From contig NZ_LWUA01000278.1 of NCBI RefSeq assembly GCF_005222955.1, positions 1 to 64,000 of the forward strand: a stretch of 64,000 bases of DNA, read 5' to 3'. Both the position numbers and the translations under genes were made by a program. Source of the stretch: Blastococcus sp. CCUG 61487. GTDB lineage: Bacteria; Actinomycetota; Actinomycetes; Mycobacteriales; Geodermatophilaceae. This document shows positions 27,920-36,979 of the stretch, in pieces (within the stretch, counting starts at the first letter, position 1; the number at the start of each line of letters is the position of its first letter). Below the pieces are notes generated by a model. That model saw only the letters and a list, made by a program, of their open reading frames with translations. It had not been told where the DNA came from and made no database searches.

Positions 27920-27972
27920 CCGGCCACCCTGCCACCCGCCGGAAACCGGCTGACGGGGGGACCGGACGGCGC

Positions 27973-27978
27973 TACCGT
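27973..27978 (+). promoter_or_regulatory. -10 box TACCGT, leaderless spacing
   Basis: TACCGT ends 6 nt before GTG 27985 of the DinB gene. Confidence 0.5.
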
Positions 27979-27984
27979 CCTCAC

Positions 27985-28497
27985 GTGCCACCGCCCCGCG
28001 AGCGCCCACCCGGCGACGGCGACGAGCGCGCCCAACTGGTCGGCTGGCTGGACCTGCAGCGCGCCGTCGTCCACGCCAAGTGCGAGGGGCTCGCCGAGGA
28101 CGACGCCCATCGCGCGCTGCTGCCGACGTCCCCCCGCATGACGGTGGCCGGGCTGGTCTCCCACCTGCGGTGGACCGAGCACTGCCGGTTCGAGGTGCTG
28201 CTCCAGGACCGCGGCGCGGCGCTCAACCCGCAGTTCGGCGACGTCGAGGACGCTGACTTCGTCGTCGACGGCGTGCCGCTGGCGCGCCTGCTCGAGGACT
28301 ACGACCGCCAGTGCGCCGCGTCGAACGAGGTGGTCGCGGCGACGCCCCTCGACGCGTTCGGGCGGAACACCGAGTACCGCGCCGACACGCTGACCTTGCG
28401 CTGGATCCTCACGCACATGATCGAGGAGACGGCCCGCCACGTCGGCCACCTCGACCTGCTGCGCGAGCAGCTCGACGGCAGCCGCAGCTACTACTAG
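27985..28497 (+). CDS. DinB/DUF664 family protein
   Basis: This 170-residue four-helix-bundle protein matches the DinB superfamily (DUF664 branch). Candidate metal-binding histidines occur in VSHLRWTEHCRFEVLL and in HMIEETARHVGHLDLLREQ, the two family hallmark positions. Many actinobacterial members are mycothiol-dependent transferases or are uncharacterised; the partner thiol is inference. It is divergent from the nitroreductase and 35 nt upstream of priA, which has its own promoter. Confidence 0.88.
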   Translation: MPPPRERPPGDGDERAQLVGWLDLQRAVVHAKCEGLAEDDAHRALLPTSPRMTVAGLVSHLRWTEHCRFEVLLQDRGAALNPQFGDVEDADFVVDGVPLARLLEDYDRQCAASNEVVAATPLDAFGRNTEYRADTLTLRWILTHMIEETARHVGHLDLLREQLDGSRSYY

Positions 28498-28520
28498 GAC
28501 GGCCGTCGGGAGACGGCTCC

Positions 28521-28526
28521 TAGGCT
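28521..28526 (+). promoter_or_regulatory. -10 box TAGGCT for priA, leaderless spacing
   Basis: TAGGCT ends 6 nt before GTG 28533. Confidence 0.55.
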
Positions 28527-28532
28527 GGTCCC

Positions 28533-29264
28533 GTGCCCAAGCTGCAGCTGCTCCCCGCCGTCGACGTCGCCGACGGCCAGGCCGTCCGTCTCGTGCAGGG
28601 GGAGGCCGGCAGCGAGACCTCCTACGGCGACCCCCTCGAGGCCGCGCTGCAGTGGCAGCGCGACGGCGCCGAGTGGGTGCACCTGGTCGACCTCGACGCC
28701 GCCTTCGGCCGCGGCTCCAACCGCGAGCTGCTGGCCCGCGTGGTGGGGGAGCTGGACGTCGACGTCGAGCTCTCCGGCGGGATCCGCGACGACGAGTCGC
28801 TGGCCGCCGCCCTGGCGACCGGCTGCCGGCGGGTCAACCTCGGCACCGCCGCACTGGAGTCCCCGGAGTGGTGCGCCCGCGCCATCGCCGAGCACGGTGA
28901 CCGCGTCGCCGTCGGCCTCGACGTCCGGGGCACCCGGCTGGCCGCCCGTGGCTGGACGAAGGAGGGCGGCGAGCTGTTCGAGACCCTCGCCCGCCTGGAC
29001 GCCGAGGGCTGCGAGCGGTACGTGGTCACCGACATCACCAAGGACGGCACGCTGAAGGGGCCGAACCTGGATCTGCTGCGCGAGGTCTGCGCCGCGACCC
29101 CGCGCCCGGTCATCGCCTCCGGCGGCGTGAGCTCCCTCGACGACATCCGGGCGCTCGCCGGGCTGACCGCCGTCGGCGTCGAGGGCGCGATCGTCGGCAA
29201 GGCGCTCTACGCCGGTGCGTTCACCCTGCCGGAGGCCCTCCGGATCACCGAGGAGCTCGCGTGA
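28533..29264 (+). CDS. priA: Bifunctional HisA/TrpF isomerase (PriA)
   Basis: This (beta/alpha)8 barrel of 243 residues isomerises ProFAR in histidine synthesis. In Actinobacteria lacking trpF it also isomerises phosphoribosyl anthranilate. The two catalytic aspartates are in [13 protein letters not shown] and [15 protein letters not shown], and the PriA-type [16 protein letters not shown] loop is present. No trpF stands with trpC, trpB and trpA 12 kb downstream, which supports dual function. GTGA overlap with the ridA-like gene indicates an operon priA-rid-hisF. Confidence 0.95.
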   Translation: MPKLQLLPAVDVADGQAVRLVQGEAGSETSYGDPLEAALQWQRDGAEWVHLVDLDAAFGRGSNRELLARVVGELDVDVELSGGIRDDESLAAALATGCRRVNLGTAALESPEWCARAIAEHGDRVAVGLDVRGTRLAARGWTKEGGELFETLARLDAEGCERYVVTDITKDGTLKGPNLDLLREVCAATPRPVIASGGVSSLDDIRALAGLTAVGVEGAIVGKALYAGAFTLPEALRITEELA

Positions 29265-29653
29265 GCGTGGTGCGGCTGGGTTCCGGCAGCCCGTGGGAGT
29301 CGGTCGTCGGCTACAGCCGGGTCGTCGTCCGGGGTGACACGGCGTGGGTGAGCGGCACGACCGCCACCGAGGACGGCGTCGTCGTCCACCCCGGTGACGC
29401 CGCCGCCCAGACCCGCCAGGTGCTCACCAACGTGCAGCGGGCGCTGGAGCGGGCCGGGTTCGCCCTGGCCGACGTCGTCCGCACCCGCATGTTCGTCACC
29501 GACATCTCCCGGTGGGAGGAGGTGGGCCGGGTGCACGGCGAGTTCTTCGGCGAGATCCGGCCCGCGACCTCGATGGTCCAGGTGGCCGCGCTCATCGACC
29601 CCGCGATGCTCGTGGAGATCGAGGCCGACGCGGTGCGCGGGGTGCCCGCGTGA
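29261..29653 (+). CDS. Rid family (YjgF/YER057c/UK114) protein
   Basis: This 130-residue trimer-forming family member has the [10 protein letters not shown] core, a [18 protein letters not shown] segment and a C-terminal LVEIEADAV block. In true RidA imine deaminases an arginine stands in a PAR-S/T motif; here that place reads RPATSMVQV, so the key Arg is Thr. It therefore probably belongs to a non-RidA subgroup without 2-aminoacrylate deaminase activity. It lies inside the priA-hisF operon, with GTGA overlaps on both sides. Confidence 0.88.
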   Translation: MSVVRLGSGSPWESVVGYSRVVVRGDTAWVSGTTATEDGVVVHPGDAAAQTRQVLTNVQRALERAGFALADVVRTRMFVTDISRWEEVGRVHGEFFGEIRPATSMVQVAALIDPAMLVEIEADAVRGVPA

Positions 29654-30420
29654 GCCTCTCGGTGCGCGTCATCCCGTGCCTCGACGTCGACGCCGGCCGG
29701 GTGGTCAAGGGCGTCAACTTCGTCGACCTGCGCGACGCGGGAGATCCGGTCGAGATGGCCCGCGTCTACGACGCCGAGGGGGCCGACGAGCTGACCTTCC
29801 TCGACATCACCGCCAGCTCCGGGAACCGCGAGACCACCTACGACGTCGTCCGCCGCACCGCCGAGAGCGTGTTCATCCCGCTCACCGTCGGCGGGGGCGT
29901 GCGCGGGGTCGAGGACGTCGACAGGCTGCTGCGCGCCGGTGCGGACAAGGTCGGCGTCAACACCGCCGCCGTCGCCCGGCCGGAGCTGATCAGCGAGATC
30001 AGCCAGCGCTTCGGCAGCCAGGTGCTCGTCCTGTCGGTCGACGCGCGCCGGGTGCGCGACGGTGCCGCCACCGACTCCGGGTTCGAGATCACCACGCACG
30101 GCGGACGCCGCGGCACCGGCCGCGACGCGGTCGAGTGGTGCGTGCGGGCCGCCGAGCTCGGGGTCGGCGAGATCCTGCTCAACTCCATGGACGCCGACGG
30201 CACGCAGGCCGGGTTCGACACCGAGCTGGTCCGGCTGGTCCGCAGGGAGGTCAGCGTGCCGCTGATCGCCAGCGGGGGAGCGGGCGCCGCCGAGCACTTC
30301 CCGCCCGCCGTCGAGGCCGGTGCCGATGCGGTGCTCGCCGCGAGCGTCTTCCACTTCGGGCAGCTGCGCGTCGGCGACGTCAAGGCCGAGCTCGCGCGGG
30401 CAGGCATCCCCGTCAGGTGA
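29650..30420 (+). CDS. hisF: Imidazole glycerol phosphate synthase, cyclase subunit
   Basis: HisF condenses PRFAR with ammonia from HisH, giving imidazole-glycerol phosphate and AICAR. The barrel of 256 residues has the catalytic aspartates in [14 protein letters not shown] and VLSVDARRV, and phosphate-binding loops LTVGGGVRG and [12 protein letters not shown]. The GTG overlaps the rid-gene stop. The 3' end overlaps the convergent next gene by 8 bp. Confidence 0.97.
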   Translation: MSLSVRVIPCLDVDAGRVVKGVNFVDLRDAGDPVEMARVYDAEGADELTFLDITASSGNRETTYDVVRRTAESVFIPLTVGGGVRGVEDVDRLLRAGADKVGVNTAAVARPELISEISQRFGSQVLVLSVDARRVRDGAATDSGFEITTHGGRRGTGRDAVEWCVRAAELGVGEILLNSMDADGTQAGFDTELVRLVRREVSVPLIASGGAGAAEHFPPAVEAGADAVLAASVFHFGQLRVGDVKAELARAGIPVR

Positions 30421-31024
30421 CGGTGACGCGGGCGACGTCCCGGCGGCCCGAGGCCCAGAGCAGCAGCTCCAGCGGCTCACCGGTGACCGTGCGCCCGCCG
30501 GCCCCGAACCGCTTCTCCGCGCCGTCGACGTCGCTGCGGCGCAGCACCAGCCCGTGCCGGCCGGCCGCGCGACGCCCGTGCAGGCCGGCCGCGGTCCACA
30601 GCTGGTCCTCCGCCCCTGCCGGCAGTGCCCGCGGCGTCCAGCCCGGCTGGGCCCGCCGCACGTCCTCGTGGTGGATGGCGAACTCCGGCACGTTCAGCCG
30701 ATCGGGCCCGGGCCACGCCAGCGGGCTCCACGCCGGAGGTCCGCTGCGCACCAGGGCGACCAGGTCGGCGTAGGAGGAGCGCGCCCGGGTCCGGTCCTCC
30801 ACGGTGTGCGCCCAGGCGCCCAGCCGGGACAGGCCCGGCAGCAGCTCCAGGGCGTAGCCCGGCATCGCGTCGGGACGGCGGTCCCGCACCACCAGGTGCG
30901 CCGCGAGGTGCGCCGTGGACCACCCCTCGCACAGGGTCGGCGCGTCCGGACCGAGCTCGTCCAGCAGGTCGGCGAGGTCGCGGCGCTCGAGGGCGGCGAG
31001 GGAACCGGCGTCGGAAGCTGTCAC
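30413..31024 (-). CDS. TIGR03085 family, mycothiol-dependent isomerase-like protein
   Basis: This 203-residue protein shows the MDMPI_N metal-binding four-helix bundle: [20 protein letters not shown] and [15 protein letters not shown] supply the His/Glu metal ligands. The family is related to mycothiol-dependent maleylpyruvate isomerase and occurs in mycothiol-producing Actinobacteria; the actual reaction is unknown. TACCGT lies 6 nt before GTG 31024 (leaderless). It overlaps hisF tail to tail by 8 bp and is divergent from the ABC exporter. Confidence 0.87.
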   Translation of the reverse strand: MTASDAGSLAALERRDLADLLDELGPDAPTLCEGWSTAHLAAHLVVRDRRPDAMPGYALELLPGLSRLGAWAHTVEDRTRARSSYADLVALVRSGPPAWSPLAWPGPDRLNVPEFAIHHEDVRRAQPGWTPRALPAGAEDQLWTAAGLHGRRAAGRHGLVLRRSDVDGAEKRFGAGGRTVTGEPLELLLWASGRRDVARVTVT

Positions 31025-31030
31025 CGCTCG

Positions 31031-31036
31031 ACGGTA
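31031..31036 (-). promoter_or_regulatory. -10 box TACCGT, leaderless spacing
   Basis: TACCGT on the minus strand ends 6 nt before GTG 31024. Confidence 0.5.
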
Positions 31037-31057
31037 GCGAGCGGCGCGCGGCTGGAA

Positions 31058-31067
31058 TATTCGAATA
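31058..31067. promoter_or_regulatory. AT-rich palindrome TATTCGAATA in a divergent promoter region
   Basis: A perfect 10-bp palindrome in otherwise GC-rich DNA lies between the -10 boxes of the divergent TIGR03085 and ABC exporter genes, about 28 bp upstream of the exporter -10. It is a plausible repressor operator; no adjacent regulator gene is present. Confidence 0.35.
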
Positions 31068-31094
31068 CCGTTCGGTCCACGCCGCCTGCCACCG

Positions 31095-31100
31095 TACGAT
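31095..31100 (+). promoter_or_regulatory. -10 box TACGAT for ABC exporter
   Basis: TACGAT lies 34 nt before GTG 31135; GAGGAG sits 5 nt before the start. Confidence 0.4.
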
Positions 31101-31134
31101 GCGACAGTCCCCCTGTCCGACCCCGAGGAGACCC

Positions 31135-32916
31135 GTGCCGCGCCGCCGTCGAGATGCCGTGGTGCGGCGAGGGATCCGGCACATCGGCCGGGCCATCAGG
31201 CTCCAGCCCGGGATCTTCACCGCCGCCCTGGTGTCCAGCAGCCTGTTCGCGGTGATGACCGTGGCCAGCGCCTACGTGATCGGCGAGATCACCGACCGCG
31301 TGGTGCTGCCTTCCTTCGAGGAGGACTCCGCCTCGGGCGCGGCGCTGACCCTCGCCGTGGTCGCCATCGTCGCGGTCGCGGTCCTGCGGATCATCGGCAT
31401 CGTCGGCCGCCGGCTGCTCGCGGGCATCATGCAGTACCGGCTGCAGGCCCGGCTCCGCCGGGAGGTGACCGGCCAGTACCTGCGGCTGCCGCTGTCCTGG
31501 CACCAGCGCCATCCCACCGGACAGCTGCTGTCCAACGCGAACTCCGACGTCGAGGCGGCCTGGTTCTTCGTCGCGCCGCTGCCCTTCGGCCTCGGGGCGG
31601 TCGTGATCATCGTGATCACCGCCGTCGCCATGGTGGTGACCGACCCGCTGCTGGCGCTCATCGGCCTGGTCGTCTTCCCGCTGGTGTTCGTGATCAACGC
31701 CTTCTACTCGCAGGTGATGGGACCGCGGCAGCAGCGCGCCCAGCAGCTGCGCGCCGAGGTCAGCGAGATCGCGCACGAGAGCTTCGACGCCGCCCTGGTG
31801 GTCAAGACCCTGGGGCGCGAGGAGTCCGAGACCGAGCGCTTCCGCAGCCGGGCCGAGGAGCTCCGCGACGGGCTGGTCTCGGTCGGCCGGGTGCGCGGCC
31901 TGTTCGATCCGATGATCGAGTCGCTGCCCAACCTCGGCACGCTGGCCGTCCTGCTGGTCGGCGCGCACCGCGTCACCAGCGGCGCGATCGACGTCGGCCA
32001 GCTGATCTCCATCGCCTACCTGTTCACCCTGCTGGCGTTGCCGATCCGCGCCATCGGCTGGGTGCTCGCCGAGCTCCCGCGGGCGCTGGCCGGCTACGAC
32101 CGGGTGACCCCGGTGCTCGAGGCCACCGGCGAGACGCCGTACGGCCCGGACGCCGCGGCCGCGGGCGCCGGCGGGGCGGGGCTCGGCCTGCAGTCGGTGG
32201 CCTACCAGTTCGAGGGCACCGACCGGCCGACCGTGCAGGACGTGACCTTCGACGTCGCGGCCGGCCGGACCGTGGCCGTCGTCGGGCCCACCGGCTCGGG
32301 CAAGTCCACCCTCGCCGGGCTGCTCGTCCGCCTCGTCGACCCGGTCGACGGCGCGGTCCTCCTCGACGGGCTGGACCTGCGCCGGCTGCGCGAGGGAGTG
32401 GTCAGCGACGAGGCCGCGTTCGTGGCCCAGCAGGCGTTCCTCTTCGACGACACGGTGCGCGGCAACATCACGCTGGGCGCGCCCTACAGCGATGACGAGG
32501 TCTGGACGGCGCTGCGGGTGGCCGCGGCCGACGACTTCGTCGGCGCGCTGCCCGAGGGCCTCGACACCCGCGTCGGGGAGCGCGGCGCCTCGCTGTCCGG
32601 CGGGCAGCGGCAGCGCCTCGCGCTGGCCCGCGCCATCGTGCGCAAGCCGCGGCTGCTCGTCCTCGACGACGCGACCAGCGCCGTCGACCCCGCCGTCGAG
32701 GCCCGCATCCTGGACGCACTGCGCGCGAGCGAGTCGCCCGCGACGGTCGTGGTGGTCGCCTACCGCCAGGCCACGATCGGCCTGGCCGACGAGGTGGTCT
32801 GGTTCGAGCAGGGCTGTGCGGTGGCCCGCGGCAGCCACGAGCAGCTGCTCGCCGAGGTGCCGGGGTACACGGCGCTGGTCCGCGCGTACTCGCAGGCGCA
32901 GGGGGTGCCGGCGTGA
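31135..32916 (+). CDS. Heterodimeric ABC exporter, subunit with degenerate ATPase site
   Basis: This 593-residue half-transporter has six membrane helices (about 25-325) and a C-terminal ATPase. Walker A GPTGSGKST and signature LSGGQRQR are canonical. The Walker B glutamate is Asp (LLVLDDATS) and the H-loop His is Tyr (VVVAYRQAT). It is thus the regulatory half of a heterodimer whose partner follows with a GTGA overlap. The family exports lipids, peptides or drugs; the cargo is unknown. GTG 31135 with GAGGAG is chosen over a long upstream in-frame extension. Confidence 0.9.
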   Translation: MPRRRRDAVVRRGIRHIGRAIRLQPGIFTAALVSSSLFAVMTVASAYVIGEITDRVVLPSFEEDSASGAALTLAVVAIVAVAVLRIIGIVGRRLLAGIMQYRLQARLRREVTGQYLRLPLSWHQRHPTGQLLSNANSDVEAAWFFVAPLPFGLGAVVIIVITAVAMVVTDPLLALIGLVVFPLVFVINAFYSQVMGPRQQRAQQLRAEVSEIAHESFDAALVVKTLGREESETERFRSRAEELRDGLVSVGRVRGLFDPMIESLPNLGTLAVLLVGAHRVTSGAIDVGQLISIAYLFTLLALPIRAIGWVLAELPRALAGYDRVTPVLEATGETPYGPDAAAAGAGGAGLGLQSVAYQFEGTDRPTVQDVTFDVAAGRTVAVVGPTGSGKSTLAGLLVRLVDPVDGAVLLDGLDLRRLREGVVSDEAAFVAQQAFLFDDTVRGNITLGAPYSDDEVWTALRVAAADDFVGALPEGLDTRVGERGASLSGGQRQRLALARAIVRKPRLLVLDDATSAVDPAVEARILDALRASESPATVVVVAYRQATIGLADEVVWFEQGCAVARGSHEQLLAEVPGYTALVRAYSQAQGVPA

Positions 32917-34745
32917 CGCTCGCGCTCCCCGACGAGGACCGCCGCGAGGGCGCGTTCCGGACGCTGGCCCGCGGCCTGCGGATGATGCCGGAGTTCCGGC
33001 GCGGCCTGCCCGTCACGTTCCTGCTCGCGCTGCTGGCCACGGCCGGCCGCGTCGCCGTCCCGATCGCCGTCCAGCAGGTCATCGACCGCGGCCTGGGTGC
33101 CGAGGGCGGCCCGGATCTCGACCTGGTCACCTGGGTCGTCGCGGGCTGCGCGCTGGTCGTGGTCGTGACCGCCGTGGCGGTCTACCGCATGAACGTGCGG
33201 CTGTTCAAGACCACCGAGACCGCCCTGGCCGGGCTCCGCGTGCGCGCCTTCCGCCACGTGCACGACCTGTCGGTCCTGCACCAGCAGGGGGAGCGGCGTG
33301 GCTCGCTGGTCTCCCGGGTCACCAGCGACGTCGACCAGCTGTCCCAGTTCATGCAGTGGGGCGGCGTGCTCGGGCTGGTCAGCATGGGCCAGCTCGCCGT
33401 CGCCACCGTGGTCATGGCCATCTACTCCTGGCAGCTGACGCTTGTGGTGCTGGTCTGCTTCGTGCCGCTGGGCATCGCCGTCCGCTGGTTCGCCAAGCGG
33501 CTGGCCATCGTCTACGGGATCGTCCGGGAGCGGGTCGGTGACCTGCTGGCCGCGGTCGCCGAGTCCGTCGTCGGGGCGCCGACGGTGCGCGCCTACGGCG
33601 TCCGGGCCCGCACCGCCGAGCGGATCGACGCCGCCATCGACCGGCACTACCGCGCCGCGGTGAACGCCCAGAAGGTGGCGGTCGGGGTCTTCGTCAGCGG
33701 CGAGTTCGCCGCGGCGTTCGCCAACGCCGCCCTCGTCGTGGTCGGGGTCTACCTCGGGCTGGCCGGCGACATCACCGCCGGCACCCTGGTCGCCTTCCTC
33801 TTCCTGGTCACCCTGTTCGTCGCGCCGGTGCAGACCGCGAGCGAGGTCATCAACGAGGCGCAGAACGCCGTGGCCGGGTTCCGCCGGGTGCTCGACATCA
33901 TCGACACCGAGCCCGACGTCCGCGACCCCGCCGTCGACGCCGACACCGGCGCCACCCATCTCCCCGAGGGCGTGCTCGGCGTCCGCTTCGAGCACGTCAC
34001 CTTCCGCTACTCGCCCGACGCCCGCCCCGCGCTCGACGACGTCGACCTGACCATCGAGCCGCGCCGGCGCGTGGCGATCGTCGGAGAGACCGGCTCCGGC
34101 AAGACCACGTTCGCCAAGCTGGTCACCCGCCTCATGGACCCCGTGGACGGCCGGGTGCTGCTGGGCTCCGACGCGCTCGGCTGGGTGCCGCTGCGGGACG
34201 TCGCGTTCACCTCGCTGCGCGAGCGGGTCGTCATGGTGCCGCAGGACGGCTTCCTGTTCGACGCCACGGTGGCCGACAACGTGCGCTACGGGCGGCCGGG
34301 GATGAGCGACGACGAGGTCGCGGCCGCCTTCGACGAGCTCGGCCTCACCGCCTGGGTCGAGGGCCTGCAGCGCGGCGTCGCGACCCCCGTGGGACAGCGC
34401 GGCGACTCGCTGTCGGCGGGAGAGCGGCAGCTGGTCGCCGTCGCGCGCGCCTACGTCGCCGACCCCGACCTGCTGGTGCTCGACGAGGCCACCAGCGCCG
34501 TCGACCCGGCCACGGAGCAGCGGCTCACCCGCGCGCTGGACACGCTCACCGCCGGGCGGACGACGCTGACGATCGCGCACCGCCTGTCCACCGCCGAGCG
34601 CGCCGACGAGATCCTCGTGGTCGACGGCGGCCACGTGGTGCAGCGCGGCACGCACGCCGAGCTCGTGGGCGTGGACGGCACCTACGCGCGGCTGCACGCC
34701 TCGTGGCGCCGCTCGTCGGCCGGCGAGCCGGAGCCCGTGGGCTGA
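32913..34745 (+). CDS. Heterodimeric ABC exporter, subunit with catalytic ATPase site
   Basis: This 610-residue half-transporter has six membrane helices and an ATPase with Walker A GETGSGKTT, canonical Walker B LLVLDEATS and H-loop TIAHRLST. Its own signature is degenerate (LSAGERQL rather than LSGGQ). The competent ATP site is therefore built from this subunit's Walker motifs and the partner's LSGGQ. The start overlaps the partner's stop as GTGA. The substrate cannot be inferred from sequence or neighbours. Confidence 0.9.
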   Translation: MTLALPDEDRREGAFRTLARGLRMMPEFRRGLPVTFLLALLATAGRVAVPIAVQQVIDRGLGAEGGPDLDLVTWVVAGCALVVVVTAVAVYRMNVRLFKTTETALAGLRVRAFRHVHDLSVLHQQGERRGSLVSRVTSDVDQLSQFMQWGGVLGLVSMGQLAVATVVMAIYSWQLTLVVLVCFVPLGIAVRWFAKRLAIVYGIVRERVGDLLAAVAESVVGAPTVRAYGVRARTAERIDAAIDRHYRAAVNAQKVAVGVFVSGEFAAAFANAALVVVGVYLGLAGDITAGTLVAFLFLVTLFVAPVQTASEVINEAQNAVAGFRRVLDIIDTEPDVRDPAVDADTGATHLPEGVLGVRFEHVTFRYSPDARPALDDVDLTIEPRRRVAIVGETGSGKTTFAKLVTRLMDPVDGRVLLGSDALGWVPLRDVAFTSLRERVVMVPQDGFLFDATVADNVRYGRPGMSDDEVAAAFDELGLTAWVEGLQRGVATPVGQRGDSLSAGERQLVAVARAYVADPDLLVLDEATSAVDPATEQRLTRALDTLTAGRTTLTIAHRLSTAERADEILVVDGGHVVQRGTHAELVGVDGTYARLHASWRRSSAGEPEPVG

Positions 34746-34755
34746 CCGCCGCCCC

Positions 34756-34761
34756 TAGGCT
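34756..34761 (+). promoter_or_regulatory. -10 box TAGGCT, leaderless spacing
   Basis: TAGGCT ends 7 nt before GTG 34769. Confidence 0.5.
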
Positions 34762-34768
34762 GCGCCGC

Positions 34769-35185
34769 GTGATCCCAGCGTCGGCCGGCACCCAGTCGTC
34801 CCGGCCACCGGCCGCCGCGGTGCTGGCGGCGGTGCTGGCCATGCTCAGCGCGCTCGCTCCGGGCCTGTTCTTCCTGATCGCGTTCGGCTTCTCCGGCGGC
34901 TCCCCGTCCGGGCAGGAAGTGCTCGTGCTGCTCGTGCCGCTGGTCCTGGCGCTCGGCCTGGTCGTGGGGGCCGTGCTGCTCCTCATCGGCCGGTCGTGGC
35001 TCGTGGTCGCCGCGGCGGGGGCGGTGCTCGGGCTGATGATCATCGGGGGCACGGTGTTCGGCGGATGGGCCGACGGCGCGGCGGGGATCGGGCTCGCCAT
35101 GGGCCTGCTGCCGGCAGTGGCCGCGGTGCTGGCGGCGCTGCCCGCCGTCCGCGGCTGGGTCGCGGCGCGCCGCCCGGCACGCTAG
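34769..35185 (+). CDS. Small hydrophobic membrane protein
   Basis: From GTG 34769 this is a 138-residue protein, mostly hydrophobic, with about four helices and a short basic C-terminus (AARRPAR). I recognise no family. The start is set by TAGGCT 7 nt upstream; the longer frame to 34703 would overlap the ABC gene. It is probably monocistronic. Confidence 0.65.
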   Translation: MIPASAGTQSSRPPAAAVLAAVLAMLSALAPGLFFLIAFGFSGGSPSGQEVLVLLVPLVLALGLVVGAVLLLIGRSWLVVAAAGAVLGLMIIGGTVFGGWADGAAGIGLAMGLLPAVAAVLAALPAVRGWVAARRPAR

Positions 35186-35237
35186 GAGCGATGCGCCGCG
35201 GACCGCGGGCCACGTCACCTCGGAGTGACCGGCCCGA

Positions 35238-35243
35238 TAGCGT
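35238..35243 (+). promoter_or_regulatory. -10 box TAGCGT, leaderless spacing
   Basis: TAGCGT ends 7 nt before GTG 35251. Confidence 0.5.
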
Positions 35244-35250
35244 CCGGGCC

Positions 35251-36912
35251 GTGGAGAACATCACCGAGGCAGACGTCGTCGTCGTGGGTGCGGGCCTCGC
35301 GGGGCTGGTGGCCACCGCCGAGCTGGCCGACGCCGGCAAGCGGGTCGTGCTGGTCGACCAGGAGCCCGAGGCGTCGCTGGGCGGGCAGGCGTTCTGGTCG
35401 TTCGGCGGGCTGTTCCTCGTCGACTCCCCGGAGCAGCGCCGGCTGCGGGTGCACGACTCGCTGGAGCTGGCCCGGCAGGACTGGTTCGGCACCGCCGCCT
35501 TCGACCGCACCGAGGACCACTGGCCGCGGCAGTGGGCGGAGTCCTACCTGCAGTTCGCCGCCGGCGAGAAGCGCGCCTGGCTCAAGGAGCAGGGCGTCGG
35601 GTTCTTCCCCGTCGTCGGCTGGGCCGAGCGCGGTGGTTACACGGCCACCGGCCACGGCAACTCGGTGCCGCGCTTCCACATCGTCTGGGGCACCGGCCCG
35701 GGCATCGTCGCGCCGTTCGAGCGGCGTGTGCGGGCAGCGGCCGAGCGGGGCCTGGTGGACCTGCGCTTCCGGCACCGGGTGGCCGAGCTCGTCGTCACCG
35801 ACGGCGCCGTGACCGGCGTGCGCGGGGCCGTGCTGGAGCCGAGCGGTGTCGCGCGCGGCGAGGCCAGCTCCCGCGTGGAGGTCGGCGAGTTCGAGATCGC
35901 GGCCCAGGCGGTCGTCGTCACCTCCGGCGGCATCGGCGGCAACCACGACCTGGTGCGGAAGAACTGGCCCGCCCGGCTCGGCCCGGCACCGCAGCGGCTG
36001 CTCTCCGGCGTGCCCGCCCACGTGGACGGCCTCATGCAGCAGGCGGTGGTCGAGGCCGGCGCGAGCATGGTCAACGGCGACCGGATGTGGCACTACACCG
36101 AGGGCATCGCCAACCACTCGCCGGTCTGGGACAAGCACGGCATCCGCATCCTGCCGGGGCCGTCGTCGATGTGGTTCGACGCGACCGGCCAGCGGCTGCC
36201 CGTGCCGCTGTTCCCGGGCTTCGACACCCTCGGGACGCTGGCCCACATCGGCACGACCGGGTACGAGCACACCTGGTTCGTCACCACGAAGAAGATCGTC
36301 GAGAAGGAGTTCGCCCTGTCGGGCTCCGAGCAGAACCCCGACCTCACCGGCAAGGACGTCAGGCTCCTGGTGAACCGGGCCCGCGCCGGCGTCGCCGCCC
36401 CGGTGCAGGCGTTCCTCGACAAGGGCGAGGACTTCGTCGTCGCGAGCACCCTGCCCGAGCTGGTCGCCGGCATGAACCGCATCACCGGGGGGACGCCGGA
36501 GCTGGACCTGGCCCAGCTCGAGCGGGAGATCGTGGCCCGGGACAGGGAGATCGCCCACCCGTTCACCAAGGACCTGCAGATCACCGCCATCCGTGGTGCC
36601 CGCAGCTATCTCGGGGACAAGCTGATCCGCGTCGCCCAGCCGCACCGCATCCTCGACCCGGAGGCCGGGCCGCTGATCGCCGTCCGGCTCAACATCATCA
36701 CGCGCAAGAGCCTCGGCGGGCTGGAGACCGACCTCTCCGCGCGCGTGCTGCGCCCGGGCGGCGAGGTGTTCCCCGGGCTGTACGCCGCCGGCGAGGTCGC
36801 CGGCTTCGGTGGCGGCGGCGTGCACGGGTACCGCTCGCTCGAGGGCACCTTCCTCGGCGGGTGCCTGTTCTCGGGACGGACGGCGGGCCGGGCCGTCGCG
36901 GCGGCCCTGTGA
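35251..36912 (+). CDS. FAD-binding dehydrogenase (fumarate reductase/KstD-like fold)
   Basis: This 553-residue flavoprotein has the N-terminal dinucleotide fold VVVVGAGLAGLVATAELADAG and the FAD contact SLGGQAFWSFGG. The C-terminal FAD-closing motif YAAGEVAGFGGGGVHGYR is typical of FAD_binding_2 proteins of the predicted-oxidoreductase (COG3573) group, related to ketosteroid dehydrogenases. No signal peptide or haem motif is seen, so it is cytoplasmic. The substrate is unknown. GTG 35251 is fixed by the -10 box and by the start of homology. Confidence 0.88.
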   Translation: MENITEADVVVVGAGLAGLVATAELADAGKRVVLVDQEPEASLGGQAFWSFGGLFLVDSPEQRRLRVHDSLELARQDWFGTAAFDRTEDHWPRQWAESYLQFAAGEKRAWLKEQGVGFFPVVGWAERGGYTATGHGNSVPRFHIVWGTGPGIVAPFERRVRAAAERGLVDLRFRHRVAELVVTDGAVTGVRGAVLEPSGVARGEASSRVEVGEFEIAAQAVVVTSGGIGGNHDLVRKNWPARLGPAPQRLLSGVPAHVDGLMQQAVVEAGASMVNGDRMWHYTEGIANHSPVWDKHGIRILPGPSSMWFDATGQRLPVPLFPGFDTLGTLAHIGTTGYEHTWFVTTKKIVEKEFALSGSEQNPDLTGKDVRLLVNRARAGVAAPVQAFLDKGEDFVVASTLPELVAGMNRITGGTPELDLAQLEREIVARDREIAHPFTKDLQITAIRGARSYLGDKLIRVAQPHRILDPEAGPLIAVRLNIITRKSLGGLETDLSARVLRPGGEVFPGLYAAGEVAGFGGGGVHGYRSLEGTFLGGCLFSGRTAGRAVAAAL

Positions 36913-36970
36913 GCGGACAGGCAGCGAGGAACGAGCGGTCCGCGGGAGCGAGGGCGGCATCGAGCGGACA
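36911..36970. repeat. Purine-rich GAGCG-type intergenic repeat, copy 1
   Basis: The stretch is built from GAGCG/GCGAGG words and contains the 13-mer GGAGCGAGGGCGG (36945-36957), which recurs upstream of trpA. It fills the gap between two genes. Confidence 0.45.
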
Positions 36971-36979
36971 CTGGGCAGC

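Noticed and set aside
31061-31075. Possible LexA/SOS box (TCGAATACCGTTCGG)
   Set aside because: The half-sites TCGAA and TTCG are 5 nt apart, whereas the actinobacterial SOS box has 6 nt between them, and the outer bases do not match.
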